From contig JXTB01000152.1 of NCBI GenBank assembly GCA_002914805.1, positions 763,446-827,445 on the forward strand: 64,000 bases of DNA. Reading direction: 5' to 3'. Of the stretch, positions 22,732-33,679 are shown one piece after another. The notes under the pieces are model-generated. The model was given only the letters and a program-made list of their open reading frames with translations, was not told the origin of the DNA and made no database searches. Position 1 is the stretch's first letter; every line of letters starts with the position of its first letter. A program made the position numbers and the translations under genes. The DNA is from Parasponia andersonii. Its lineage: Eukaryota > Streptophyta > Magnoliopsida > Rosales > Cannabaceae.

Positions 22732-24118
22732 CAAGTTTGCTCTGCCTCTTAGTAATTGCATTAAGAAATTTGCATTTCTTGAAATCTTGGATATTGACTT
22801 TTCCAATATTTATAAGAACTGCATTGTTTTAACTTTTTTTTCTTTTAACTTTCTTGATTTGTTTGACGTTATTTTATCTCAATTAAGAATATAAACATAA
22901 ATATAGGTTTCTCTTGTATTTAAAGCTCCTGTAATTGAGTTGAAGGTGTATTTAAAGCATTCAACAGTGAATTGGACAAGGGATATCAATCCGTGCCTTG
23001 AATGTAAGAATGACTTGTTCAATCTGAACCAAGTAAAAGTTGACGTGCGTTGCTCTTTGTATTTTGTGTTCTTTTGGTTATGTGTTCATCTCAACTCATC
23101 GGATTAAGAGGTTCGATCCTCAGTCACTTTTAGTGCAAGAGATGATATGTTTGTGAATATAAACGATAAACTAACAAAAGCTAGACATTTCTAATTTTGA
23201 GGATATATTTGTAGCTGTGACGTCAGACACATCTTCCATTACCATTCAATGGGTACTAGCAGAGCTAATAAACCACCCAAAAATAATGAAGAAAGCAAGA
23301 AAAGAGATCGATAATCTAGTTGGCAAAATCAGACAAGTAGAAGAATCAGACATTGTCAACCTCCCTTATAATATTCAAGCTATAGTCAAAGAGACATTGA
23401 GACCTTACCCACTAGGCCCAATAATAGTCAGAGAAGCCTCTCAAAAGTGGACCTCGCTGGTAGTAACTTGGCATAAATTGATTTTTTAGTAATCTTTTCT
23501 AAGTTGACATTTTTAGTAATATCATAAATTATATAGGAGAAATCATATAATTTATAACTATAAAATTATGATTTTAAGATAAATGGATAATTGCGACCAT
23601 CTATCACATAGTATTACAAAACACTAAAATAATATTACATGAGTATTTTAATCAAAATTACTACTATTTATATCAATTTTCTTTCTGGTTATGATATTTC
23701 AGGGAAAGTCCGGTTGTTAATCAATGTTTGAGCCATTAATGGGGCCCAAACCGCTGGGAAAGCCCACTAGAGCTCAAGCCGCCAGAGGTTTCTCAGTGAA
23801 GATGGGAGTGGAAATATCAATCAGTTAGTTGGATGTGAGGGGATAAAATTTCCATTACTTGCCATTTGGGAGTGGAAGAAGAGGATGGTGCCCTGGAACT
23901 ACTCTTGGATTGCATGTTGTTCAGGCCACTCTTGCTGCAATGGTTCAATGCTTTGAGTGGAAGGTTGATGGAAAACTTGGCACTGTTTTATTTTATTATT
24001 TTTTTTGGAGGAAAACATGGCACTGTTGACATGGAAAAGGGACCTGGTTTGACTTTCCTAAGGGCTCATCCCTTAGTTTGTGTCCCAATGATTAGGTTTA
24101 GTCCGATACGCTGTAAAA
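22512..24118 (+). pseudogene. CYP93 P450 pseudogene, end of exon 1, intron and exon 2
   Basis: 22512-22644 continues exon 1, recognisable as LNILLDMSEHKGSE aligned with [14 protein letters not shown]. The expected donor GT after CCTG is AC (22645-22646), so splicing is lost. The intron (22645-23201) includes a (TA)n tract at 22697-22726. Exon 2 starts at 23202 after AG. Helix I reads AVTSDTSS instead of AGTNTSS. About 240 unrelated bases (roughly 23,460-23,695) interrupt it after EASQK. Recognisable pieces then include [15 protein letters not shown] with an extra insertion before CPGTT, and [17 protein letters not shown] local partial duplication around 23,975-24,030 repeats GGCACTGTT. It belongs with 7534-8496 as one gene split by the Tat element. 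Confidence 0.9.
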
Positions 24119-24398
24119 TTCGTTGTAATAATCTATATTTACTCGAATGAAGGATTAGAGAATCTAGAACACAACTCCCTAATAAAGTGACATGAGCTTA
24201 GTTTGGCTGGCCTCACCATGATAACAATATTACATCAAGTATGTGAAATAGAGGACCTTTATTTATGTCACACAACCGCTTACTAGGTACTACTAGGATG
24301 TGTGAGGGATTCAGAAACTCTAATATGCGATCACAATTAATTATTGCTTACCAAAATGTAGATTATTAAAACTCTTCACAAAGTATATTACTGTACCT

Positions 24399-24448
<50 letters not shown>

Positions 24449-24585
24449 CACTACAATTGATTGAAGTCATCATCACAAAATAACTTGACTTTTTCATAGC
24501 AAATCCTTATTTTAGCTAGAGTTCGTATATCATACTTTTTATAATTAAGCACAAGTCATATAAAAGGAGAAAAATAGCTAAGAAG
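24119..24585. other. Intergenic, (TA)20 tract, no gene
   Basis: Non-coding flank of the pseudogene up to the CACTA element. A pure (TA)n microsatellite covers about 24402-24441. Confidence 0.6.
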
Positions 24586-26683
24586 CACTAAAAAAAAAAG
24601 ACTTTTAACGACAAATTATTAACGGCGGTTGAAGTAAAACAACTGTGAATAATTTATTTTAATTTTTTCAACGGTTCTACTACAATTGTCGTTAAAAGTC
24701 TAAAATCTTCTAAATCTTTAATGGCGGTTGTATCAGAATTGTCCCTAATACTCAAATTTTAATTTTTCATGGTGGTTTCGGTACAACGACCACTAAAAGT
24801 TTAAAGCGTTTATCTAATAAACCTTTAACCACTTTTAACCGCTTTAAACTTTTAATAGCGGTTATATCAGAACTACCGTTAATATTCAAATTTTAACTTT
24901 TTACAGCGGTTTCTGTACAACCGTCATTAAAAATTTAAAATATTTTAGACTTTTGATAGCAGTAGCAACAGAAACACTGTTAATGCTCAAATTTAACATT
25001 TTACGGCAGTTTCGATACAACTGCTATTAAAAGTCATATAAATAAGGACAGAGACCAGCTCAACCCTCATTTTTTTTTTCTTTTGCCTAGTCGAGAGCTT
25101 GCACACCACTCCTAACTTTATCTTCTAGATATACGACCACTTTTATTCTAGCGATTTTGATCACCAAAATCACTCTCATTTACTTCAAATCACTCCATTT
25201 GATTTGGGTAAGTTTTATATACTTATAATTTTTAAGATTAGTTTGCATTTAGTAATTATTTGTGCCTTAGAAAAGTTTAGATTTTTATATAATTAACAAC
25301 TTCAATTCTTGATGAGTATATAATTTTTTTTTTTTTTTGTTGATTTAGGTTTCAATTTGAATGGATAAACTAATTTTGAGCTCAATTTTAGAGTATTGCA
25401 ATATTTTTACTCAATTTAGGTATTTTTCTTCACTAATTTTAATTAATCCGAAAAAAATTATTTTTAAAAATTAAATCTTCATAGTATATATTGTTTGATA
25501 ATCATTTATTGTTTTGATAATGGATATTAGCAATTATAGGTTATTAGTTTAATCACATTACTATGAATTAATTAGTGTTATGTGACTTTATAATATGTAT
25601 ACTTAGTATTTTCATTAACTTGAAATTATTTAGTTTATGAACTTTAAAATGATCAAAAGTTTGTACTATATATGAATTGAGTAAAATTTGAAAGTTCATA
25701 TTGATAAAATAGTAACATTCTAAGTTGGAATCAAAATATTAGATTGATGGTGTGCATCCTTATCTTTCCAATGTTAAAAATGATAGTCGCTTACGTGACC
25801 TTACACATTATTTCCATGTAATAATGTGTCTCAAAAATACTTATTACTTATATCTACTTTGACAATCACCAGATACTATAAATCTCTTAACATAGTTGGT
25901 ATAATGTATAGTATAATATATAGAATATATGTTTATTTATTTGATCCACTAGTTTTTATAACACATATTTTCGTTTAGTCTATTCAAAATATTTCATACG
26001 GATATAGAAAGAATGGGAAAAAAAGATGATCCAACTTAGTATCATATTAAGGTATAAGATATAGTTTGTTCGTATGGGATATCGTTATTTATCTTTCATC
26101 TTTATGTATTTTAACTATAGTTCTATTATAATTCTAGTGTCTATCTCAATTTAAATATGTGGAATACAGTGTTTATATTAGAATATATCTCAGTTCGCTC
26201 ATTTTATCTATGTTAGAGTTATTAATATAACTTTCGATAAGTTTAGGTTACAAGTATTACTGATATGTATTTAGAAACTTATTATTGATTCTTAAATATG
26301 TTTATGTTAGAATATATTATCTATGTAGTAGAAACTTTTTAATTATATGTATTTTATTACAGTTTTATCTAGGTTTGTCTATTTTTGAATTGATTTGAAA
26401 TCCTTTTTAGGTAGGTTTAATATTGTAGTGTTGTATAAAGTATCTTGGAGAAGGGAACAAATTTTTTCTGGAAAAGGCTTTTACATAGAACCGCCATTAA
26501 AGATCTTCTCACCAATAACAGTAGTTCTAGCAAAATCGTCGTTATTGATCAAATTTTAATGATTAACTGCTGTTAAAAGTGTCACTTTCAACAGTACTTA
26601 CATTAACAGTAGTTTTTAACCGTTTTTAAAACCTTTTTAACAGCAGATTTTAACTGCCGTTAATTTACTATAATGTTATAGTG
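24586..26683. mobile_element. Non-autonomous CACTA (En/Spm) DNA transposon
   Basis: It starts CACTAAAAAAAAAAGAC and ends TAATGTTATAGTG, so both ends carry the CACTA signature, and it is flanked by the 3-bp duplication AAG (24583-24585 and 26684-26686). The first ~450 and last ~230 bases contain many copies, in both orientations, of a sub-terminal motif near AACGGCGGTTGT/ACAACCGCCGTTAA, the transposase-binding arrays known in this superfamily. The core has no transposase reading frame. Confidence 0.88.
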
Positions 26684-26969
26684 AAGAAGGGAGAAGGAAA
26701 AAAAATTATTATTGAGAATAAATCGGACAAAGTTATTCTGAAAAGAAAATCGGACAAAGTACATATTAAAAGAGCCCAGAGCAGTATTGTGGCCCATGCA
26801 CTCGCTCACCTAGATGTTGTATGTAGGAAATAGATTTTTGGCTAGATTGAAGCTGCAGTTCATGTCTTCCTTGCACCAACTGATTCTATTATTTCACAAT
26901 ATTCAAAAAGATTCACGCAAAAAACAAAAACGAAAAAAATATTATGACGTGTCAAATCGACGAGGAAAT
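26684..26969. other. 3' flank of the complete P450 gene
   Basis: On the - strand it is homologous to the 3' flank of the edge copy (856 to about 1100) and ends at the CACTA insertion site, so the transposon lies just beyond the duplicated block. Confidence 0.6.
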
Positions 26970-29903
26970 TCATTGTGGCATTGGACTATGCCTAGCCTTC
27001 GGGACACAAACTAGGGAATGAGCCCTCGGGAGGGTTAAGCCTGGTCCCTCATCCATGTTAACAGTTCCATCAGCTTTCCACTCAAAGCACTGAAGCATTG
27101 AAGCAAGACTTGTGTGAACAACTTGCAATCCAAGAGTGGTTCCAGGGCACACTCTTCTTCCACTCCCAAATGGCAAAAGTTGGAAATGTTGTCCCCTAAC
27201 ATCCACCTGCTTCACATTTTCACTCCCTTCTCCACTATAAAACCTCTCTGGCTTGAACTCTAGTGGGCTTTCCCAGTGGTTTGGATCCCTACTAATGGCC
27301 CAAACATTGATTAACAACCGGGTCTTCTCTGGAATATCATAGCCATTAACATTGCATGTTTGAGAGGCTTCTCTGATAAGTATTGGGCCTGGTGGGTGAA
27401 GCCTTAGTGTCTCTTTTACTATAGCTTGAATATAAGGAAGGTTGACAACATCTGATTCTTCTACAAGTCTTGTTTTCCCAACTACAGAATCAACTTCTTC
27501 TACTGCTTTCTTCATGATTTTTGGGTGGTTTATTAGCTCTGCTAGTGCCCATTCTAAGGTAATGGAAGATGTATTTGTCCCAGCTACAAATACATCCTGA
27601 CAATTAAAAAAGTGAGAGCTTTTAGTTAGAACAAGTTACGAGTATGTATGTCATTTATTATCTGGATCATGATATCAGTGACATCAATGAAGTTCAGAAA
27701 GTCAGAGGCTTTAAGAACAAGGCAATCTTTATGAGCAATTACAGGAGCAATATAGAAGACCATGCTTAGCAATGAAAATTATGAAAGTCATATCAACTAT
27801 TGTCAACCGAAAAAAGGAAAAAAAAAAAAAATCAAAGCAACTATATATTGACGACCCATATTAATTATAAAAAGGTAACACATATTCTCTTTGAACCCGG
27901 TTTTAGACGCCTCTCTTTTTTAAAAGGACAAAAAAACAAAAACAAAACAAAAATGCAAAAAACTATCATGAGCTCCACTATATACGTCTCTCTTATAATT
28001 GCATTTTGGCAAAAAAAAAAAAAAAAAAAACTGAAAAAATTTGTGTTAATGTTTAGATGTATTTGTTACTCAAAATTAAGGAGACAAAAATCATGTCCCT
28101 ATATATAACATCAAGAATGTTCAGAAAGATATATAGAGGCTCGAACAAGGATGCAGCTTTTATAAACATTGGAATAGTCAAATCCTAGCTCTGCCAAACT
28201 GTTTATCTATAGTTTATGTATATTCTAAACCATGGAGTATGAGTATACACTATGGCAAAGAAAACTAATTATTTATGCTTTTGAAGAAATAAACAAGAAA
28301 ACTAAATATTTACAGTTAACTGTCTAGTTGATATATTATATATATACGTACCAAGTCAACTAAGTACCATGCATTTTAAAAAAAAATCATACGAAAAGGA
28401 GAGAACAAATTATTTGTACATATTTCTGTGGTGTGTATATTTTAAAACTTGAGTATAAAGTAGAAATATATGTATACATAGGCCTTTTTTTTTAAAAAAA
28501 AAAAGCCTATTATAAATATTCTCTTTAGTAAATAGTACTCTTTTTCAATATTATTATGGTGAAACTAGCATCTTTGATTNATACTACTTGAAATTGCGCG
28601 ACAATATTGATAACAAGTAAAACTAAGTATTTACAGTTAACTGTCTAGTTGATATATTATATATATACGTACCAAATAAACTAAGTATCATTCTTTTTTA
28701 AAAAAGTCATACGACAAGGAGAGAAGAAATTATTTGTACATATTTCTGTAGTGTGTATATTTCAAATCTTTGAGTATAAAGTAGAAATATATGTACACAT
28801 AGGCTTTTTTTTTTAAAAAAAAAAGCCTATTATAAATATTCTCTTTAGTAAATAGTACTCTTTTTCAATATTATTACGGTGAAACTAGCATCTTTGATTA
28901 TGAACTTATTTTAAAGACAGTGCTTTTTGTCGAATACTATTTGAAATTGCGCGATAATATAGATAACAAGAAAAATAATTATTTATGGTTCTAACTTTAG
29001 AAATCATACCAGGAAGAAGGCTTTAATATTTTCTTTGGTCATTTTGACATCTGAACCCTCATCATCAGATATTTGAAGCAAAATATCAAGGAAGTCCCTG
29101 GGAACATGATCATCTCCCTTCCTCTCAGCTCGATGCTCTCTAATGATATTCTCTACCATTTTGTCAAACTTGTCATGGATCTTCTTACCCTTTTTCCTAA
29201 GACCCTGCAAGTCTAAGTTCTTACAAAACCAAATGAAATCAGAGACGTTAAACGTTCCAACGAGCTCAGCTGAGCCGTTCACCAACTCAGTGATCTCATC
29301 AGCTTCATCTTCAGTATGAACACACCTTTTGCTCATAATCATTCTCGATATGATGTTATTGGTAAGCATTTTGAGCTCTTTTCCAACATCAACTGATTCA
29401 TTCGACTCCGCCTTTTTAAGGATAGTCGTTAAGAATCGCTTTCTTTCTTCGGTCCTAACTGGAAGAAGAAGATTAAGTGTTTGGCTTCCAAGGAGCCGAG
29501 ACATGCACACTTTCCTCAAGAACTTCCAGTAAGGCCCGTAGGGGGCAAAGGTTAAGTCAAGCTCGGGATAAGAAACATACTTGAGGATACTTGGCGGAGG
29601 CCGGCTTGAGAAGGAAGCTTCGTGAGTTTTGAAGAACTCTTTGGCCATCTCCGGGGAGGAAGCAACTACACAAGGGACAGAGCCAAGAGAGATTTGCATT
29701 AAGGGTCCATAGCGGTTTGAGAGCTTGTAGAGAGATTGGTGTGGTAATGGACCAATGTGATGAAGGTGTCCTATGATGGGAAGAGAAGATGGGCTTGGTG
29801 GAAGTTGAACCTTGGTTCGAGATTTTTTGAATATGGCTCGGATCACAATGGTGGAGACTATCCAAAGTAAGAAAAGTATGATGTAGTTTTGGAGATCTTC
29901 CAT
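26970..29903 (-). CDS. Cytochrome P450, CYP93 family, complete two-exon gene
   Basis: Exon 1 is 29903-29010 (298 codons) and exon 2 is 27596-26970. The 1.41-kb intron has donor CTG/GTATGA and acceptor TTGTCAG/GAT and is phase 0. The 506-residue product has the usual plant P450 length. Residues 6-24 form the ER membrane anchor. PPSPSSLP (35-42) is the hinge, WKFLR (126-130) helix C, AGTNTS (303-308) helix I, E360/R363 the ExxR pair, PERF 414-417, and [10 protein letters not shown] holds the heme ligand Cys448. [26 protein letters not shown] and [15 protein letters not shown] place it in CYP93, by eye nearest CYP93B (flavone synthase II), which acts on flavanones with NADPH and P450 reductase. 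CYP93A-like activity remains possible. The helix-I Asp is Asn. The start is supported by the anchor and a TATA box 150 bases upstream. Confidence 0.95.
28281..28985. repeat. ~321-bp tandem duplication in the P450 intron, with poly-T/poly-A palindromes and one N
   Basis: About 28,281-28,600 is repeated at about 28,601-28,920 with a period of 321 bases (TACAGTTAACTGTCTAGTTG at 28311 and 28632), and a further short partial copy follows (TTGAAATTGCGCG at about 28,949). Each unit contains a near-perfect palindrome: AGGC, a T run, an A run, then GCCT, at about 28480-28509 and 28800-28829. The window's only ambiguous base, N at 28580, lies next to the unit boundary. Confidence 0.85.
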
Positions 29904-30053
29904 GGCTGATTTTTGGTTTTCTTTGGTGAGGAATAAGATAAAGTAAGAAAAAGCAATATCTTGCTATTCGTGGCCAATATTATTGAGCGACGTACACTTT
30001 GCTGTATAGACACTTGAATTTTTTTGATACAATTCATGAATGGCCAGTCCATC

Positions 30054-30061
30054 TATTTATA
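30054..30061 (-). promoter_or_regulatory. TATA box of the complete P450 gene
   Basis: On the - strand TATAAATA in CATCTATAAATAGATGG, about 150 bases upstream of the start codon, a normal distance for a plant core promoter with a ~120-base leader. The box sits inside a near-palindrome (TCCATCTATTTATAGATGGA). Confidence 0.65.
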
Positions 30062-30858
30062 GATGGACGTAGCAAAGCAATATTGTAAGTAGAAGCTTGG
30101 CCAAATCTAATTTGTCAAAATCTTTGAACATTAAACCTACCTAATGTACTTTCAAAAAAAAAAAACCTACCTAATGTGGAGAATGCATAAGAAAAGAATT
30201 ATACCCGGTTCAGCGAAATTATCTATAATGATTGGAAGAGGTAGATAATTAAATTTATTATTAACTTGGAAATTAGAGCCTCAAGAGTTAAAATCCTCTA
30301 TTTCTCTCTACCCACAACCTAATGCATAGGGATCATTCGCTCGCCTACGTATTCACGAGTTATTTAGCTATATAGCCCTTCCATCAATCCCTCTTTTTTA
30401 AAGTAGTCTCATTTATTCTGATTTTCCTTTTAATTTTTCTTCTAATTTTTTCTATTTATATTCATGCAAAAGCCTAAAATACCCTTATTAAGCTCGACTG
30501 CATCTAGTCAAACTTGCTGGTCCAGTCATAATGGTCAATCGAGCTCAGCTGGTTTGGATGATTTTTATATCTAAAAAACATTTGGATGATTTGTGATGAT
30601 TTGAAAGTTCTCATAGGAAGGGCATCATAGAGAAATCCAAGTTTCAATAAAAGGAGGCTCATTGAACTAAATAACCAGTTTGAAAGGCTAAGATTTAATT
30701 AAAACCTCATTTAAATATGCTAAACAGCTCTATACACTCTTGAGAGTTCGGATTTTTTACATTCTCTTCACACTTTTCATTCTCACATGAACAAAAACCA
30801 TACGCTAGCATCCTAACACATGTATGGAAGAATCTCACGTTATAATCTTTGACCCTTT

Positions 30859-31246
30859 GGGTGGTGTTTAGTTGATAGAGTGAAATTATACTACTAAATA
30901 TAGAAATGGTAATGGGATGGAATTGAAAATACAACATATATAAATATTAATACATAGTTTCTTTGAAATTAGAATTAATGGTGGAATATAATAAAAGGAA
31001 ATGATTTTTTTGTTTACTTTATAGATATTTTGGTAGGGTAAAAAAAAAAAGAAAAAATGGGTTTCTTTTTTCAAAATTTGGGATCGATGAAATTGTCATC
31101 TCTTATTAGATTTAAAAGTGAAATAACAATTTCATCACTTAATAAAATTCTAAATAAATATTTCTTTGCTAAAAAGATAAAACAAATATTGTACCTTTGG
31201 TTGGAATGTACTTTCCATTCCAAAGTTCAGTCATTCGAACTAAACG
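30859..31246. mobile_element. Possible MITE with short imperfect terminal inverted repeats
   Basis: The left end GGGTGGTGTTTAGTTGATAG and right end GAACTAAACGG are complementary over GTTTAGTT. Inside, GGGATGGAATTG on the left and ACTTTCCATTCCAAAG on the right are also partly complementary. This pattern is common in plant miniature elements, but the exact ends and a target duplication are not clear. Confidence 0.35.
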
Positions 31247-32825
31247 GAAATAATAAGAGTTATTATTAAGAATTACTAAACGATAATTGACAAAAACAGA
31301 TGAAAAACAAGAATACATAGATTTAAGTGAAAAACCCTAATCAGAAAAAAATCACTGGTAGAAGAGGAAGTTTCACTATGTCGAAAAATAAGGTATAGAA
31401 GATAGGTTTTACACGACCAAGCCAAAAATATATATAATCTCAAAAACCCTAAAATATATATGTATATGGACGAAAACTGTACGGACAAAACGGTCCAATA
31501 AAACAGGTCCATACAGCGGGGGTTCCGGCTCCACACCCCCAACAAAATCAGTAATGGGCTCCAGCCCAATCCCTCCAGTTCCACCACAGATTTCAAAATT
31601 TCTCCCAATTACAAAAATGTCACATATATCGCACCGCGAAGTTTTCAAGCCAGGGCAAATAAAATTCGAGTTACGAACTCTAACAGTTATCAAATCTACG
31701 TCATACGTGAAAACGATAACTTATTCAAAGAATTTAACATTTCAAATTAGCCAATATAAGACTATACATTCCAAGCCAATTGCACAAATAATATATATCT
31801 GGTGAAAGAACTTTGGGTTCACTTGCATTAGTTAATTTGGGTATTGTGAGGTTTAATCAACTGCTCTTTATTTTATTAGCGAATAAGTCCCTGTTGTCTT
31901 ACTTATGCTGGAAGTAGGCCAAAAGGGCGAGTCATTTTCGTGACAAATGCCAACAGGATGCAATATTTAGTTTTCATCTCTAGCGGGGAAAAAACAAAAG
32001 GCGAACTTTTCTGTGGTGCTCAAAGTGCTAGAATTTTTAAGGGCGTGTTTTTTTTTTTAAGTTTTTAATTCGTGCTCTGAGTATATGAGAATAATGAAAT
32101 TTTTTCTCTTTCTTAGCGTTATCTGTGTATTTATTTAAATATTTAGAAGACAAAATTGGTGAGCCTCTCGCATGATTAGTGAATTAATAAACCCAAACCC
32201 TTTCTCTAGACATTTTTCATTAAGACTAGTAAATATACCCCTAGAATACTATTATTATTGCCCTTTTATGACAGACAAGTCATTCAAAATTACATCACTT
32301 ACGTGAAAATTGTTGTCGTTTTAGAATTACTTAAATGACAATTTCAACTGGAATTAATAATTACAGTTTACTAGTTTTCTCTTTTTTTTTTTTCTATAAA
32401 GTTGAAATAGTTCTAGGCGGAAACGTTCAATTTAGGAAATTATCCCAAAGTCAGCGGTATAAAAAGGCTACCTTTTCAACGCGCGAATGTCCAGATTTCG
32501 AGTCATCTCATATATGTTGAATAACGAACGCTTAATTGGATTTTATAAATGATATTGTCATCTACATACTCCCTGAAAATGGCCGATCAAGAAGGAGACT
32601 TATGAGACATATCATGTCATTGTAGACGTATTATGGATATTTGACTTTTAGTACGCTTCATCCGGGTTATCTTACTTTGTTCCACTACCTCCTTAAAAAA
32701 TAAAATAAAAAACCTTAATTGCTTAAATCAAGATGCTTATTGCACGGAGATATATCAATATATATAGAGAGAGTATACACAAAGCAGCCAGAGATAGGTA
32801 AATGCAATCCAATTAACAATATAAC

Positions 32826-32829
<4 letters not shown>

Positions 32830-32857
<28 letters not shown>
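32830..32857. repeat. (TA)14 microsatellite
   Basis: Uninterrupted TA dinucleotides. No foldback unit of the kind seen at 44-50 kb borders it. Confidence 0.9.
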
Positions 32858-32860
<3 letters not shown>

Positions 32861-33679
32861 CATTGTCTTTGTGAATGTGACATGAAACTCAACATTATGA
32901 GTGCATTCAACGCTCCCAAGTGAAATGGGAATTGGTCTAGGGTCAATTAATTTAAGTGACAAATAAATCGGACTAAATTTAAGCCGTGTGGGCAAGATGG
33001 GAGGCGCGCAGGACTTTTATTCATGCATTAGGGCAAAATTAAGGTAAAATTCTAAACAAAAAAAAAAAAAGAGAGACTAAAAATTAAAAGTTGCAAGGAA
33101 AGAAATGTATAAGATTTGCTTTTGAGGAAATCAAGTAGGCAGTCACTTTAGTGCTTGTGTTTTTTCTGCGTAATTATTGCTTTTATTTATGAGCTTGTTA
33201 GCGATTTTCATTTGTGAAATCTTTTGTTTGCCCTTTTATTTTTATTTCCTTCATTTCCAAGTTGTAGCAAAATTGAAAAATTTGTACTGCTTGCATTTCA
33301 TGTGGTGATACCCGCAACAAACAGAGGGCCATTCGCTCTCAAGGGTGAGCCTTTTGCACCGCACCCATCATAGTTGATAGGAAGTGCTCATGCCGATTGA
33401 GCTGTGGCTCCCATTTCACAAGCGTTCATACACAAAGGATTCGTCCCATTACTTTAATTCCACTCACAAGTCACAAGTAAGGATTAATTCCTTCCTAATG
33501 ATCGAGATCATATATATAATTCACATTGATATTGCTTCACCAGGTTGCTTTATTAATGGTAGTCTATAGGTTTCCCTTCCCACATGGCCTTTATTAATGT
33601 GTCTTTCTTTAAGAAGAGAAATACACATCAACTTATCATCATGTATGTAATGATTTAGTATGTCACTGAATAAAAGTAC

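Larger units (their letters stand above)
30062..33679. other. Intergenic region upstream of the P450 gene, no gene recognised
   Basis: AT-rich and non-coding by eye. Short open frames on both strands show no domain or codon bias. It contains a possible MITE (about 30859-31246) and a (TA)n tract at 32830-32857. A GC-richer patch lies at about 31,460-31,720. A TATA-like GGTATAAAAAGG at 32456-32467 has no gene after it. Confidence 0.5.

Noticed and set aside
229..29903. Inverted P450 copies as a hairpin-RNA silencing locus
   Set aside because: The arms are ~26 kb apart with opposing promoters; no read-through unit is visible.
32456..32467. TATA-like GGTATAAAAAGG
   Set aside because: No gene or transcript-like sequence follows.
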